DNA from: Ichthyophonus hoferi
Lineage: Eukaryota > Opisthokonta > Ichthyosporea > Ichthyophonida > Ichthyophonidae
Length of the DNA stretch: 64,000 nt
NCBI GenBank assembly: GCA_002751075.1
Contig: NAOQ01000101.1
Coordinates: forward strand, 65,987-129,986
Direction of reading: 5' to 3'
Under the pieces are notes generated by a model. It searched no databases, was not told the origin of the DNA, and was given only the letters and a program-made list of their open reading frames with translations. Position numbers and translations under genes: made by a program. This document shows positions 1-13,200 of this stretch, one piece after another (position 1 is the stretch's first letter; the number at the start of each line of letters is the position of its first letter).

Positions 1-1338
1 AATCAATTATTTAGCATATTTTCTATGTAGGTTTTTAAGATTTCGGCAGCCTTCCATTTCAATGATAAAATTATCAACTTTAGCGGAATGTAATCTATAA
101 AAGGGTATTTGCACAATGAATTTGATATTTTAATGACATAAATATTATTTAGGCAAGAGATAAAAAGGAGTTAATTACTTGACGGAGGAGAATATAATAA
201 TATTGCATAGTGGGGAAGAAATAAAAAATTGTAACGTACTATAAGACCAATCCCTAGGGAGTGACACATCAATTAAATTTTCCTGGTGTATTTAAAATAT
301 ACTTAGAGCTATACTAATCTATTGTACCTCGACATGTTCTTACTCATATATTTACTGCAATGCTATATAGACATCGTTATACTTTATTCGTTTTCCACTC
401 ACAACACAATAATCAATATATATATATATATATTAGTAGCGGCCCTACAGGAAAAGTAGGAGCTAAATATTAACGTTAACTCGGACATGTTAATTCTTTC
501 AACAGAAATAATGTATGGTAGGGGTGCGTGCTATTATCTCTTATAAATATATATATATATACACTATACTATAATACTAACTCATGTAACTTATACTGTG
601 TAAGACTATTATCTCTCATAGCTATAATATATAGCATGAAATATATAATATATATAAACTCGATAAAATTCAGTCTAGCCAGGGTTTGAAATATGTTTCC
701 TAAATCTTAAAACATCAACGGTATTTTAAAAATGCTTTACCATTTGTGATATTTTTATCACACGGTCTTTTGCATAAGAGTATGCTATAAGGTTAAATAA
801 AGCAATAATATTACAGATAAATATGTGATCTAAGATTGACAGCACCGATTGCCTTAAGATCATTAAAGTCTAATCAATAATATTTTTTAGGAAATAGTAA
901 TATGGTTATCTTTAATTAACATAGTAATATCATTAGTTTACATATCTTTAATTTTATCCCCTAGAGCCTAGTCTGTAAGTTAATTAATAACAAAATGTTT
1001 AATTAAATAAAATAATATTAATGTTTCAGACCCCCCCCCAAATAATCAAATTAAAACCCCCATGAGCAGACTCTAGGAGGTGACATACATTTTAAAATCG
1101 TTTGTAAAGCTTTGACATATTTAGTTGTTTCGATTTTCTCTCGCAATTCGAAGCAGCAAGTATAGTTAAAGATCACTTGCAATACCTTATCATAATACGA
1201 ACTTAGAGACTGATATATTTTTATATAGATATTTATATATAGCATATATTTATAAAGCTATATATATATAATATAATATATATATATATATATTTAACAG
1301 GAATATTTAAGTATAATAACGCTGTTAAAGTTTCAGTT
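1..1338. other. AT-rich noncoding flank
   Basis: No coding exon is recognisable here. The stretch is very AT-rich with several short (TA)n runs, for example around 419-433, 549-561 and 1260-1292. A pyrimidine-poor acceptor-like ttcag lies at 1332-1336 just before the first ATG of the next gene, so an upstream untranslated or coding exon of that gene could exist to the left of the window or inside this stretch. Confidence 0.5.
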
Positions 1339-3568
1339 ATGGCTGTCAACCCTGCTTCCTTAGCTCCCCTACCCGTGGAGAATAATGAGATGCTTTCTTC
1401 TGCTTCATGTGGCAGCGTTTCTAGTTTAAAGGTTTGTTTGTTTTTGCGTATTTATTTACTACCATATTGTACTTCTCTGTGTCGTTATTTATTTATTTAT
1501 TATTACTATTACTATTTTAATAGGTGCGGTAACTATCTCTATTTACGTTAGTATTTTCCGCATGTACCTATTTATGTGTATGTGTATATGTGGGCCTGGG
1601 TGTGTAAATGTGTGTGCTCAACTTAATATAATAGTTGCTATGCGAATGTACTTTTCAAATATATTTTTCTAACGTGCATTTTATGTTGTCGCATTTATGG
1701 AAGTCTATTTAATGCATCTCAATATTGCCTCTGCCTATTAATAGTCATTTTCATGATTGCTTTAGGTTTTCCAAGCACAGATTCTTGTGGTCCTTAACCA
1801 GACTACTCCAATATAATATCCCTTTACATACTATCATATATATACTGAATATTAACAGGTAGTTTCTTTTTCTGCTCTCTGCTTCTATAAAATTCTAGAC
1901 TTATATAGCTAAAATTCATTTTTTCATTTTTTTTTCATTTTTTTTTTTTCATTTTCATATTATTATGGTATATCAATTTATCTTAGTTTTGCTATGCCCA
2001 TGTTTCTATTTTTTATTTTTATTTTTTATTTTCCGAACTTTTTCCTTTGCTTTCTTTTATTTTTATACCCTTTATATATAAGTATACCTCCCTCGTTGCT
2101 ACCCCTTTCCCCATTTTATTTCTTCCACTCTTAAATCATTATTATTTTTGACCTTTGTACCTCTATGATACAAGTTTCCTGCCATAAAAATACTTTTATA
2201 TAATTGGGAAAAGAAATAAATGCTCCTTTATCAACATTATTGTATAGTGGGCGTGTTTATAAGATGAGTGAGACGCTTATATATTTATGCACGTATATAT
2301 ATATATATAATCAGAGTGTAATTTCAATGTCCATATACACATAGCCAGAGATATATATACTTGTAATTTTTTAATGTGTTGTATGTATGATATATCCTGT
2401 GAATACATATATTTATACCTATGCACATGCTTGTAATCCTCCGTTTACTATTACTATAACTAACCCAACGCCCCACCATACTATACAGTCCGACTATGAG
2501 CACCTACGACCAAAGACTACAGACAGGGGATGGAACGATCCTCCCACACAACTTTTCGATGGGAATTCTGTAGGTACCTTATCTAATAAGAAGGCACTGG
2601 CTGCGAAACGCAAAAATATGAGACCATCCGTGCAAGATCAAACAGCTCTATACAATAGTACCCCCAATAGTGGAGTAAATTCCCCTTATAATGGATCGCC
2701 TGGGACCATGCATTACTCTGCTTCCAGCTCTTCTCTGCAAAGTATGTATATATATGTGTATGTTCTTGACTTTGACTTTGACTGGAGTAAGAAAAATCTT
2801 GTGTCATGTTTGTTTATATATTGAGGATATTTTATGTTATATATGTATACTATACCCGCCTGTCTCTTTGTTTTTCTGTCTTTATACGTGTTCACATGTA
2901 TGTACTAAGTTTCTGCACATTCATACGTAAACAGGAACAACTATACTTTAGGTATCCACTAGTTCACTTGCTACACCTATCCCCGTTGGAAGAAATAGCA
3001 TACATGTTTTCCTTCTTTTTTTTTATTCATTAATTATTTAGGTTTCCTCCTCCCCTCTCTTCTGTGTTTCTACTTCCTTCTCACACACACTTGGTATGTA
3101 TGCCTATATATATTCACTCCTTTAACATTTAAAACTTTTCCATCTACAGGTGCACCTATGCCCCTGCACACATCCCACTCATTCCCCTCCCAAGGCTTCC
3201 CTATATCCACGCAACCCATGGCTATGAATGAGGCCCCACAGTATGGCATGGCCCCCCAAACTGGAATGGTCCCCCAAACTGGAATGGTCCCCCAAACTGG
3301 AATGGTCCCCCAAACTGGAATGGCCCCCCAAAATGGCATGGCCCCTCAATATGGCATGGTCCAACCCCAAGCTCCATCATCATCTATGCCCTATAGTGCC
3401 CCTATCTATCAGGCTCCTAGTCAGAACTATATGCAGGCACAACAACCATATGGTCAGCACCAACAACAGTATGCTCCTCATACTCCCTATGCAGGACAGC
3501 CTCCTATGGGAAGTGCCCCTGGTAATGCACCCCTTTACCAGAGTGCCGGTGTGCCCCCCTCATCCTAG
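1339..3568 (+). CDS. GWNDPP-motif Pro/Gln/Met-rich protein (SRA1/Sec31-like)
   Basis: Three exons: 1339-1431, 2489-2741, 3150-3568. Junction phases (0, then 1) agree, giving 254 residues. The second exon opens with SDYEHLRPKTTDRGWNDPP; the core GWNDPP is the hallmark shared by steroid receptor RNA activator protein (SRA1) and the proline-rich region of the COPII coat protein Sec31. The spacing from the N-terminus and the preceding acidic/basic residues look most like SRA1. The third exon is low-complexity (Pro, Gln, Met, Tyr, Ser) with an 18-nt tandem repeat coding for PQTGMV-type units, and ends in GVPPSS. The helical C-terminal domain found in both families is not visible here or downstream, so this may be a truncated relative, an alternative 3' end, or a different protein. 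An AATAAA lies at 4169-4174. Because tttcag precedes the ATG, 1339 may be internal to a longer gene rather than the true start. Confidence 0.65.
3246..3361 (+). repeat. 18-bp coding minisatellite
   Basis: About six head-to-tail copies of an 18-nt unit (consensus AATGGTCCCCCAAACTGG) lie inside the last exon of the GWNDPP protein gene. The unit is a multiple of three, so the reading frame is kept and the protein gains PQTGMV-like hexapeptides. The inner copies are nearly identical and the outer ones are diverged, which suggests recent expansion and probable length variation between individuals. Confidence 0.85.
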
Positions 3569-6500
3569 CTGCAGGACAGTCAGGATAGTTAATTGTTGGT
3601 GTAATTTCACATATGCACAGTCTTCTGCAGTGATTTGAGGATTCGACTGACATTCGGGGTTTAGAAACGTAGCCTTTGTATTGGTACACTATCAGTGGTG
3701 TCTTTTTTGTTTATTTATCACAAACTCAATGAGGACTTGCAAAATGATTTGTATGCACGTCTGATTTGGGGGTATTGTTGACTATTCTATTCCTGAATTA
3801 AAAGGAATGGAAAGACGGAATATCTATGACAGATGATTGGTTTTACATTTTAATGTTTTTTAGACCATTTTCCTGCTCTTATAGTATATAATTAATTATA
3901 CCAGAAGAAGTTTCGAATGGTTTATAGGTGTGGATAATATATATTAACAGACAGAATTTTAGTTGCGCTTACATATTGTTTTTTAACATAGATTTCGAAC
4001 TAACATAATGAGGCTTATGGAAATGTTTTGTGTTGGGACCTTACCTAGCTAGATAGTTTCAGTTCATTTTATTTACGTTACCCTCAATGCCAACAGTTAT
4101 CAGGTTATAGAAGACAGCAGTAGGGTCAGTTTTAAGCATCATGTTTAGCCATATAAAGACTTGGATCAATAAATTATGTGACCTAATGTTTTCTTTCCTG
4201 TGTAATAGTAATGTAGACAAATTAATTCATACTATAATATAATATTATAAAAGTTACTGGTTTGGGACACCCACGTTTGATAGTAACATATTTTTCTTCT
4301 TTTCATTTCCTTCCATATATTTTCAGTTTAGCTTTTAGTACACATGTATTACCTTATTTCATTATGCAATGCACTTATTGTGATAGAAGGAAAGAAACCC
4401 ACAGGCAAGTATAAGCACTGATAGGCAGCAGTCTGGGAAGGAAAAGAGTATAGCTGTATAATCAAGAAAGGGGCGAGTCTTAGTTCAAATTATCCTTTAT
4501 AACAATATAAAACACATGAGTATATTCATACCCAATCTCTTATCGGACAAGGGCTTTTGGGAAAGAAATATTTATGCCAGTAAAAGCTGCCAATGCTGAA
4601 ACCAAATAAATAAATATAGAATGTATTTTATATTCTAAATGGCAGTAATGAATTAGTTAGGGAATCATTATAATGTATTACACATGTTCCAACAGTTGAA
4701 GGTGCAGTTCAATAAAATGTAATTGCCAATTGCACTTAGAAGATAAACTAAAAGGTATATAGATTAATCACACAAACCAATTGGCTATCAAGGTTCTACA
4801 TTTACCATTTTTCATTGCCGTAGATCCGATCAATTTACGCCAATCCTTTTAGACCTTAATGTAGGTTATGAATATATATGCAAAAATAGGTCATCATGCA
4901 TGCTTCCGTTATAGTAAGGTAAGCATCCATACAAAATATCGTAATAATATAGGACATGCTATATTTACGAGTACATGCGGTATTATATATATAGTAAGCC
5001 ATAAAATTGGCACCCCATCCATCAAGCTGAGATGGCAGTTAAATCGTAGAGTTTAAATTAAGATGGAATTAAAATGGAATGGTATAGATATCAAGTCAGT
5101 TGATATTCTTTTAAATTGAATTGTTCTGTTAAAACGGCAAAAATTTAAAGTAAACATACCCTGTCTTTACTTTAAGCCATTACTCGGACTATAATGCACA
5201 TCAGGTGACGGACTATAGTGTAGAAAAAACTAGAAACCCCGTCTCAATCACACAGTGGTTAAGTTATACTATTTTAAACATACATGATGCAGTGAGATTG
5301 ACTTCGGATCACACTGTATGCCTAATATAGCATGGTATACAGAAATGAATCTCAATCTGAGTCATTATTATGTAAGCTTGATAGATAATCTCTATTCTTT
5401 GATAAATAGCAGATAATAAATAAGGAATAATTGTAAAATATTGCGTACGCTCCAACATGTTCAATTGTTGCTTTGATAACACAATTATAGCAGTTTCTTG
5501 ATAATCTTGTGTGGGGTAGAATATCTCCAGTAGGGGCTTTATATAATATATGAATTAGGTGATGAGCCTCAGATGTGGATTTATTCATATACATTATTAC
5601 AGGGGTATTCATTTTGCATTCGCCACCATTAAAAGAATATTATTTTGGTGGCCGCTCAACAAGAAGAGCACTTTATCCGATTTAGCCCTAGCCTTTTAGC
5701 TCTTATTCTTTCTATTAAGTGGCCACTAAAATCCAGTCTTTTTAGTCATGATGAATGATGTGTAAAGGAATAATCTTTTAACAATGTGAATGTCAGCTAA
5801 TAGATTGGTAGAAGAATGTCAAGTTTTAAAAAAAAAAGCCAACTTTATTATGTCTTTAAAAACGATATGCTCTCAACTGTAATAAAGTGATAGAATGCAG
5901 CCACACAGTAACAGCATGGTTTCATTTATTGTATAATTGCAATTTGAATTTTCAAAACGTAATAGGGTATGTATCATAATACACCTAAAAATCTATAAAA
6001 ACATTTGTGTATTATGTATTATGCTTCTAAACATGATGGTAATAACAGTAGACAGATTTTTAATATCTCCCTACGTCCTTTCACGTTGTTGTCCGCTTCA
6101 ATTAAATTATATAAAACCAATAAGACGTTTCAATTTTTTTTTAACCTACCCTCCACTAGGGCTTGCAGCTTCAAAAAGAATGAAGCATAAGATTGCTAAA
6201 AATGCAATAAAGAGTGAAAATAATAATAATAGAATATGATAGTTTCGGCAAAAAATAAAAATAGGAGAGAGAAAGGAAGAGGGAACCGAGCCAGGCTTGT
6301 AAGCTATAATCCTATAAACTGGCGCCACTAATAAAAAGTTAGCAATAAAATTATAAAGAAAAGTTTAAAAATGATTAGCCAAGCAAAGGTGTTGTAAGTA
6401 TTCCAAGTAACCAATTATATTCATTAATCTACTAATTTACCCTACACCCCGACCCACCCACCACCTACTGCCCCTTTCTTAATTATCATTAATAATGTCT

Positions 6501-6575
6501 AGATGCATTAAAATTCAAATAAACTTCTCTCAACTAAAATATTATAGTTTCTAGCATAATCAAATAACAGTAACA
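3569..6575. other. Intergenic, no convincing gene
   Basis: Contains the 3' side of the GWNDPP protein gene (AATAAA at 4169) and about 2.5 kb of AT-rich DNA. Two minus-strand open stretches (5352-5612 and 6146-6328, the second with a hydrophobic segment) have no family match I recognise and no clear splice context, so I do not call them. A small inverted-repeat element is annotated separately at 5642-5732. Confidence 0.5.
5642..5732. repeat. Small inverted-repeat (MITE-like) element
   Basis: The 12-bp ends ATTTTGGTGGCC (5642-5653) and GGCCACTAAAAT (5721-5732) are inverted repeats with one mismatch. The inner sequence is also partly self-complementary (aagaagagc at 5661-5669 against gctcttattctt at 5699-5710). 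The 91-bp unit could fold as a hairpin, as short non-autonomous DNA transposons do. I cannot identify a target-site duplication or other copies in the window. Confidence 0.35.
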
Positions 6576-7437
6576 CTAGCCACCAATCGCCGAAACAATT
6601 TCACAACTTTGTTGCCATCTCTTGGCATCCGGTTCTCCTAAATGCGATCCTTCACTCGAACATATCCTTTTACATGAACTTGGAGGAACTTCCTCCATTC
6701 TCTGGTCGGAGGGAGGGAGAGATAAATGCATAGGGCAACACATGGTAGCAAATAGGGTACTCTCCTTATGGATATTATACTCGTATAAAGGAAGGGGGTC
6801 TAACAGGGGCTTGCCTGCAAAGGTAATCATAAAACTTAATTCTGTGGGTAAATATATGGTATATGTTAATTATATGTATATGATGGGATGGCAGTATAAT
6901 AATAATAAAAGCTATTTGATTCTCAAAATATATACCAAAATTCTTGCTATTATTTACCAAGTAGCCAGAAACTTAAGACAATATCTGATATAGAATAGTA
7001 TTATGATGAAAATATCAATACATACTTCTAGGTGTGCATAATCCTTCCCTCTGTCTGCTTATTTACATTCATTGACTATACACATATACACATATATAGT
7101 GAGACAATAACTGTAACACAGTAATATTTGATTATTACACTCTCCCAATTAATTTCTAACAAGTGCATCTATATACAGTTACATCCAAAATTTGGCCCGT
7201 ATATATTTCAGTTTAGTACGACTTAAAGGAAAGGAAGGCTAATGTAACATTCTTGCACTAATCATACAGATGTAGTTATAGTGTAGATATAATTGCATAC
7301 ATCTTACCTGAGAGAGTGGAGCTAACATGTCGTTCAACAATCAACCGTTTTAATTCAATGACGAGGGTAGTAGGTGTTACAGTACAGGTAAGGGTACGCG
7401 AGCAATTACCAATCGTGGCATGAACAAATATTTGCAT
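6576..7437 (-). CDS. Divergent ubiquitin-like protein
   Basis: Two exons on the minus strand, 7437-7308 and 6841-6576, joined in phase 1, encode 131 residues. The N-terminus MQIFV matches ubiquitin residues 1-5, and the second exon carries FAGKPLLDPLPLYEYNIHKE followed by STLF, closely parallel to ubiquitin [20 protein letters not shown] plus STLH. The middle (LKRLIVERH, with a few extra residues) is diverged. After the ubiquitin fold (about residues 1-75) there is a roughly 55-residue Ser/Glu/Lys-rich tail that ends in IGG and a stop. The Lys48 equivalent (in AGK) is kept. Members of this superfamily act as protein modifiers or as interaction domains; the sequence does not show which applies. 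The long tail argues against simple conjugation, although a terminal Gly-Gly is what conjugatable modifiers use. The start is the only ATG that restores the beta-strand MQIFV. Confidence 0.8.
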
Positions 7438-10227
7438 TTCTTTCATGGTTTCTTTCTATTTATTCTTGTATGTCGTTTAGAAAGAATTTAGCTGTCGTCC
7501 TTATGCTGATGCCTTATCACCTTTCATTTGACATGTTTCACATGTAGACATCCCTTCTCTCTAATTTTTATTATTAAAAAACCTATGATTTCAATTAAAG
7601 CATATTAGAAAACTGTGCAGTGAAGATAGTATGTAATATACAAAATAACATACATAGATATATGAACATACATATACAAGTACAAATATAACCCCAATAC
7701 CTTATGTAAATCTACTAAATACATTACAGACGGGCTACAAACTGTAGTGTATTACAGGCGTGACCTCATTAAATCAACCAATAAAATAAATGATCTGCAC
7801 TTTCCGGAAAATACTTGTCATGTACTAGCCAATACGAAATATTATCTTGTTTTACTAGATTTCCGTTGGTTCAATCTGATAAAGATTCTCACATTCAAAT
7901 GCATTGGGACATTTCCAAATGCTTTTTTATGTATTTATTTATTTTTAAAAATACCATTGCTTTATGCCATGTAAATGTAGATAAGTTTTTATCATCAAAA
8001 TTAACAAGTGTTTAGACATATATTAGTATTGAAATGCAATTTTTCAGTAAATACCAGGCAGTTGAAATAATAGAGCCACAGTGAAAACCAATGAAAAGGT
8101 TTCCCGCTCTTTATATCGGGATGAGGACCGTTATAATTTATCTAATATGGTGATATCAGATTGCTTGACGCCCTAGAGTGAGAGGATAATAATATATAGT
8201 ATAGCAATGTTTGGGGTACACTGGGCCTACACATTTTTTATTATTTGATTATGCTCATTAAAAAAAATTAACGAATAATGATACACGGTAGAGAATTTCT
8301 ACAGTGCTATTCAAAAGCGTAATAATAAGAATGATAATACTAATAGCAGGCCTTTGACATGTGCAGACAACTATTATCTGATCCCCTACATAATTAGCCT
8401 TATGATTTTAATTAAAATAGTTAAAACAGCCAATATAATTGGGTTCAAGTTTGATTCTTTTTTTTTCATGTTTTTTAGGCAAAGTTTATCGTATATGTAT
8501 AGTATTAAACTAAACTGATTAATATATTTTGAGATACTGAGTGGTGTTAGTTATTTAACACTTGTATTAGTTATCAGTAAACATTTTCAATCACCCGCTG
8601 TTTAGTTGACCAATATACTCCAACTGTTAAACTAATTCAGGGTTTTCAGAGAAGTTGAATATTTCAAAAATTACAATGAGAATGTTCTCTTATTACTTTT
8701 AAGTATACGATATTATTGGTAGATACTGTTGACTTTTAATGTATTGTTAATGAAAATAACAGTTCAAACAAATCAGGTAAGACGCACTCTTTGAGGTATT
8801 TCTAGTGGTAAAAATATTATCCCTGTACTGAGACTAACTAGTATACTAAGTGAAAACACACCAATTACCTTATGGCAACAGTGTAGGACTGAGCCAGACG
8901 GTAAGTATGTATTTACGTACAGGTTAGGCGATTGACTTTTATGCCAGATTTACCATACATAATTTTATACCTGGAATCATTTTTTTGCATCTGAAACTTA
9001 GTTTCTGTTGGAAAAGTTCTAATTTTATTAATATTTTTATGTGCTTATGAATAATCTACTATATCGATAGATTGCTTGATAGGCGTTTCCGTTAATATAG
9101 CAAAGATCGATTCCAAATTCAGCTACAATAAGATCGAATCATATACTCAATCTCGTAGATTCAATGTAGATGTGATGTTGAATCTTCAATTTTTCATGCT
9201 AACACAAGCATTTACATACAAATAATTATATATATACATGTCGGAAATAAGTAGAAACAGGATTAGTCACTATGATGCCAGTAATTACTAAGATATCATA
9301 GATGTGGATGTTTGTTGGTAAGGGGGTCTGGTGATGGAGAGAGATTTAAGTTCACACAACAACGGTTTACACAGAGGCAAATATATTGCAATATTTATCA
9401 ACAAATATCACAATATACTAAGAACCCCAAAAAAAAATAAGCTAGATTACAAGGGGTAAATAAAAAAGCTAATATAGAGGACCGATTTGAAAAAAAGCTA
9501 TATGAAAAAATGAAGGAGAAAAAGGAAATATATGAAAGCGGTTAGCCTGCTTATTATACTATACTGATACTGACTATAGAATTGTCATTAACAATAGCAC
9601 CTGGGTAAGCATGAAAAAACTTAGCCACAGAACTCATGATCTGGGGTTCAGTATGAGTAGTATATTGCCAATGTATCCTAATCTGTTGTGGAAAGACGAG
9701 TCCATAGATGACATTTTTTAGTCTAAAAGTATAGCAATTTAGCTTCAACAATATGTGCTTATCAATGGAGGGTGGTCTTTACAGAATATTCCGTTGTATT
9801 TATTATTACCAGAACTTTTCATTAAACAGAATACCTTATAAACTTTTTAATACATGTGCTATACATATAAATTGGTATATATCCGTGTTAGGTGCTACTA
9901 GCTCAAATATCCCTATAAAATAAATATTCAAATTTATATGTAGGGGAGGCCAGGGCAAGATAAGAACACCATATTCATTCATTGCATTAAACTCAAAGAA
10001 TGACCTAGAGTATCTGCAAGGTTAAGGATGTATAAAACCAATACTACGGTAAATCTAGATAGATATGTGTTAATTTTACATTCAAACCAAGTATTTACAG
10101 CTTATATATATATATGCCAGTCATTGGGGCATTGCCTAACATCATATTATTATTACTGCTTTTATCCTCTTTTCCCACCATGTTCAACTATTTTTCATTT
10201 CAGTACTACGAAAAACCAGCATTTTTT
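7438..10227. other. Intergenic, AT-rich
   Basis: No confident gene. One minus-strand piece around 9554-9751 reads like an exon (IRIHWQYTTHTEPQIMSSV and onward, bounded by ttccacaacag and a following GT), but I find no partner exons and no family, so it is only a candidate. The remainder is AT-rich with poly-A/T tracts. Confidence 0.45.
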
Positions 10228-13200
10228 CTAAGATTTGCGTTGTTTAAACCTTCCATCCCGTTCAGTACTTGCATCAGCTAGCAAATATGCTGGATTATAT
10301 CCACTAGGGGCTGCGTCATTCTTGAGTGCAGGGTTGGGAAGGGTATTATATGTATTTCCCAGAGACGTATACCTGTATATGTATGGTCGAAAATACGTAG
10401 ACACAGAATCAGCTTTAGATTGCGCTAACTCTGTTTTCCGACTATACATGCAATAATAAATGTTAATAATATTAAACAGTTATAGCTATATAAAGAAATA
10501 TATAAATTAACCAAATATTTCTTTTTCTAAAAAGTATATTTCAAAAAAAAAGTTTGGAATGGGTCAATATAAAAATATTGAGGTTACATGTCATATGGAA
10601 CTAAACGAAGAGAGTAATATACGACTGTTGATAAAATAACGGAAATTGGAATCCTTTGAAACATACACTGCTAATACTAGTACCCTTATAACGACTATCA
10701 TCTCAGTTTCACCATTTTGTCCTAAAGCATGGCTTAGTTTGTATGAGTCACGATAATTGAGATAAGGTAGAAGTTAGAATAAAAAGTAGAAGACAGAAGT
10801 ATACTTATAGAATAACACCAACATAGCAGGCAAGGGATAGGGTGAGAGGGAATAACATGAGCAATAATAGAGATGTAAACACAAAAAAAGCAAATAAGAG
10901 AAACACAAGAAAAAAACAAAACAAAAAAGAGCATGATGATAGAACAACTCACCCGTTATCATAAAGATTACAATAAGGGATATCCAACTCGAGGAGAAAC
11001 TGCCATATTTGTTGATAACTCCAATCTAGCATAGGATGTACACGCATACACGAAGGCCAGTCGCCGTCCGTGGGTGCAAAGGGTAACATGTTTCCTGCAG
11101 ATAGATCAAATGATACGTTGATTATTTAACTTTCTCACTCACCCGATCTATAATGAAAAACCCAACTTTTAGCATATTGCCCTTATATAGACTGTTGGAT
11201 CTACAATCTATAATATATAATATCAATATATATCTCCCTATATATATACCCGCATGATTTATATCGTTTTCATTGTTACCATAAAATCCAGCTCTGGAAT
11301 TCTTAGACCCAAATGCGGTATCAGTTGCTACATTACAACCTCATCAGCACGTATCCCATCCACACATACTAATAATTAGCTTACTGTAGATATGCATAAA
11401 CACGCATCATAACCTATTCAATTCATAACCAGTAATATATTGTAATAAAATAGAAATAACATATACCATAAAATGGATCGGTGCGCCTTGCACCAACCAT
11501 TACTCCCTTCACAGAGGTGGTAGAGGCTAAGATGGTTCTCAATCCCTCCTTCAGGTTACCAACTACTGATATTAGATTGAGATTGTATCTATGTGGGTAC
11601 ACATACACACATATATATATATATATAGTGATAGGGGTATAGGACAGGACATGGAAAGGGGTATAGGAAGGATGATGTTAGTTCATGCCACCTATCCTGT
11701 TTTAGTAAAACGTCTGGAATAGAGTTCATAATTGGTCGGAGAATCTAGATGATACAGTTTTATCAGTATATAGTGATCAATAGATATACTATACAAAGTA
11801 AATCAAAGACGCGCATACTGTTTCGTTTCATACAAATATAGAATCATACAAATATAGAATAGAAAAAATATATACAAACACATACATCAACATATACAAT
11901 ACATATAATATCATAGCATACCTCTGTACACAATCCTCAACAAACTGATCAATCTCTTTAAACGAATGTGGATCGATGATGTAAAGAGTAGCAAGTTCTG
12001 GCGCCGATTGGCCGTATTTTCGGAATCTGAGACGCATTGTTCAGTCAATTAGGTCACACAGACGGTATTCAAATAAATTTTAAAATTTTAAAACTTTTCA
12101 AATTTATATATAATATTGTATTTGGTAGGGAGGATATCTGCATCATTCATTACAAAACTACTGAATATAATAGCATAATAAGTGGCAGAAAAGTTAGGAT
12201 CCGTATAGGGAGGGGAATAAAAGAAGAAAAAGGGATAGGTAAAAAAAAAAAAAATCTTAGCACAGTCCCATTGACAGATTAAAATGCTAAAAAACATGCA
12301 CACATACAGGTATATATATACCACTGCCCTTCCTATTACTATAACATAATGTTTATAAATATAGATACGTGGCAGGGTGACCAGAAAAAGGAAACTCACG
12401 TAACAGCAGCCCACAGATGAAGAAGAACAGTACAGTCTTTACCACCATTGAAGCTCAGAGTTAACCCATCAGGACTGTATATATACTGGTTAGTTGTGTT
12501 GAACAGGAAATGTAGGGGGTAATAAGCCATGTAATACATACAATGGGTATGAGAAAAGGGAAAAAGAAAATTATGGCATAAAAGATGGGGATGGAGTGAA
12601 AGAGAGTTGGATATATAAAAAAAGAAAAGAAAAGAAGGGTAGAAAGCAAACTAAAACGAATAGGTTAAGAGGGAGTATGGAGGAACACTGAAGTATCAGA
12701 CGGGATGCATATGCCTTTGTACATTTGTACATTGTATTTTATATGTCAATACAATACAACTGTAAGCCCACCTATGTTTACGTCTCTAAAGTAGTTATAT
12801 AATGTTACTGCTTTATCAGACGGTATTAATGTATGTGTTTAAATAGTGACTTTCACAGAAACATACCATAATAGTTTTAGTCGACTTTTTTAATTATAAC
12901 GGAATAAGTTGTATATACAATTATGTACATGTTGGCATATATATCAATGAGATATTCATATTAATAATGTACATAGGTATATATATACACCTACTAATGC
13001 ACACATTTATATATCTATATAATAGCGGTAAGCACAAATATACCCAAGCCTGATTGTACGTGTACTTGTCAGCATATGTGCATGTATATATACCTGTCCA
13101 TCTGTATCATTACATGTGTAGATGTAAGAGTTATATATATATATATATGCATAATATATTTAAGTATATCTATATACATATCAATGTGCACATCTACCTA

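Noticed and set aside
6146-6328. 60-codon minus-strand frame with a hydrophobic segment, ending PSGG
   Set aside because: Short, no homologue recognised and no splice or promoter context; chance hydrophobic frames are common in such AT-rich DNA.
9554-9751. Minus-strand exon-like piece (HWQYTTHTEPQIMSSVAKFF)
   Set aside because: Splice-like borders but no partner exon or family was found within several kb; kept only as a note.
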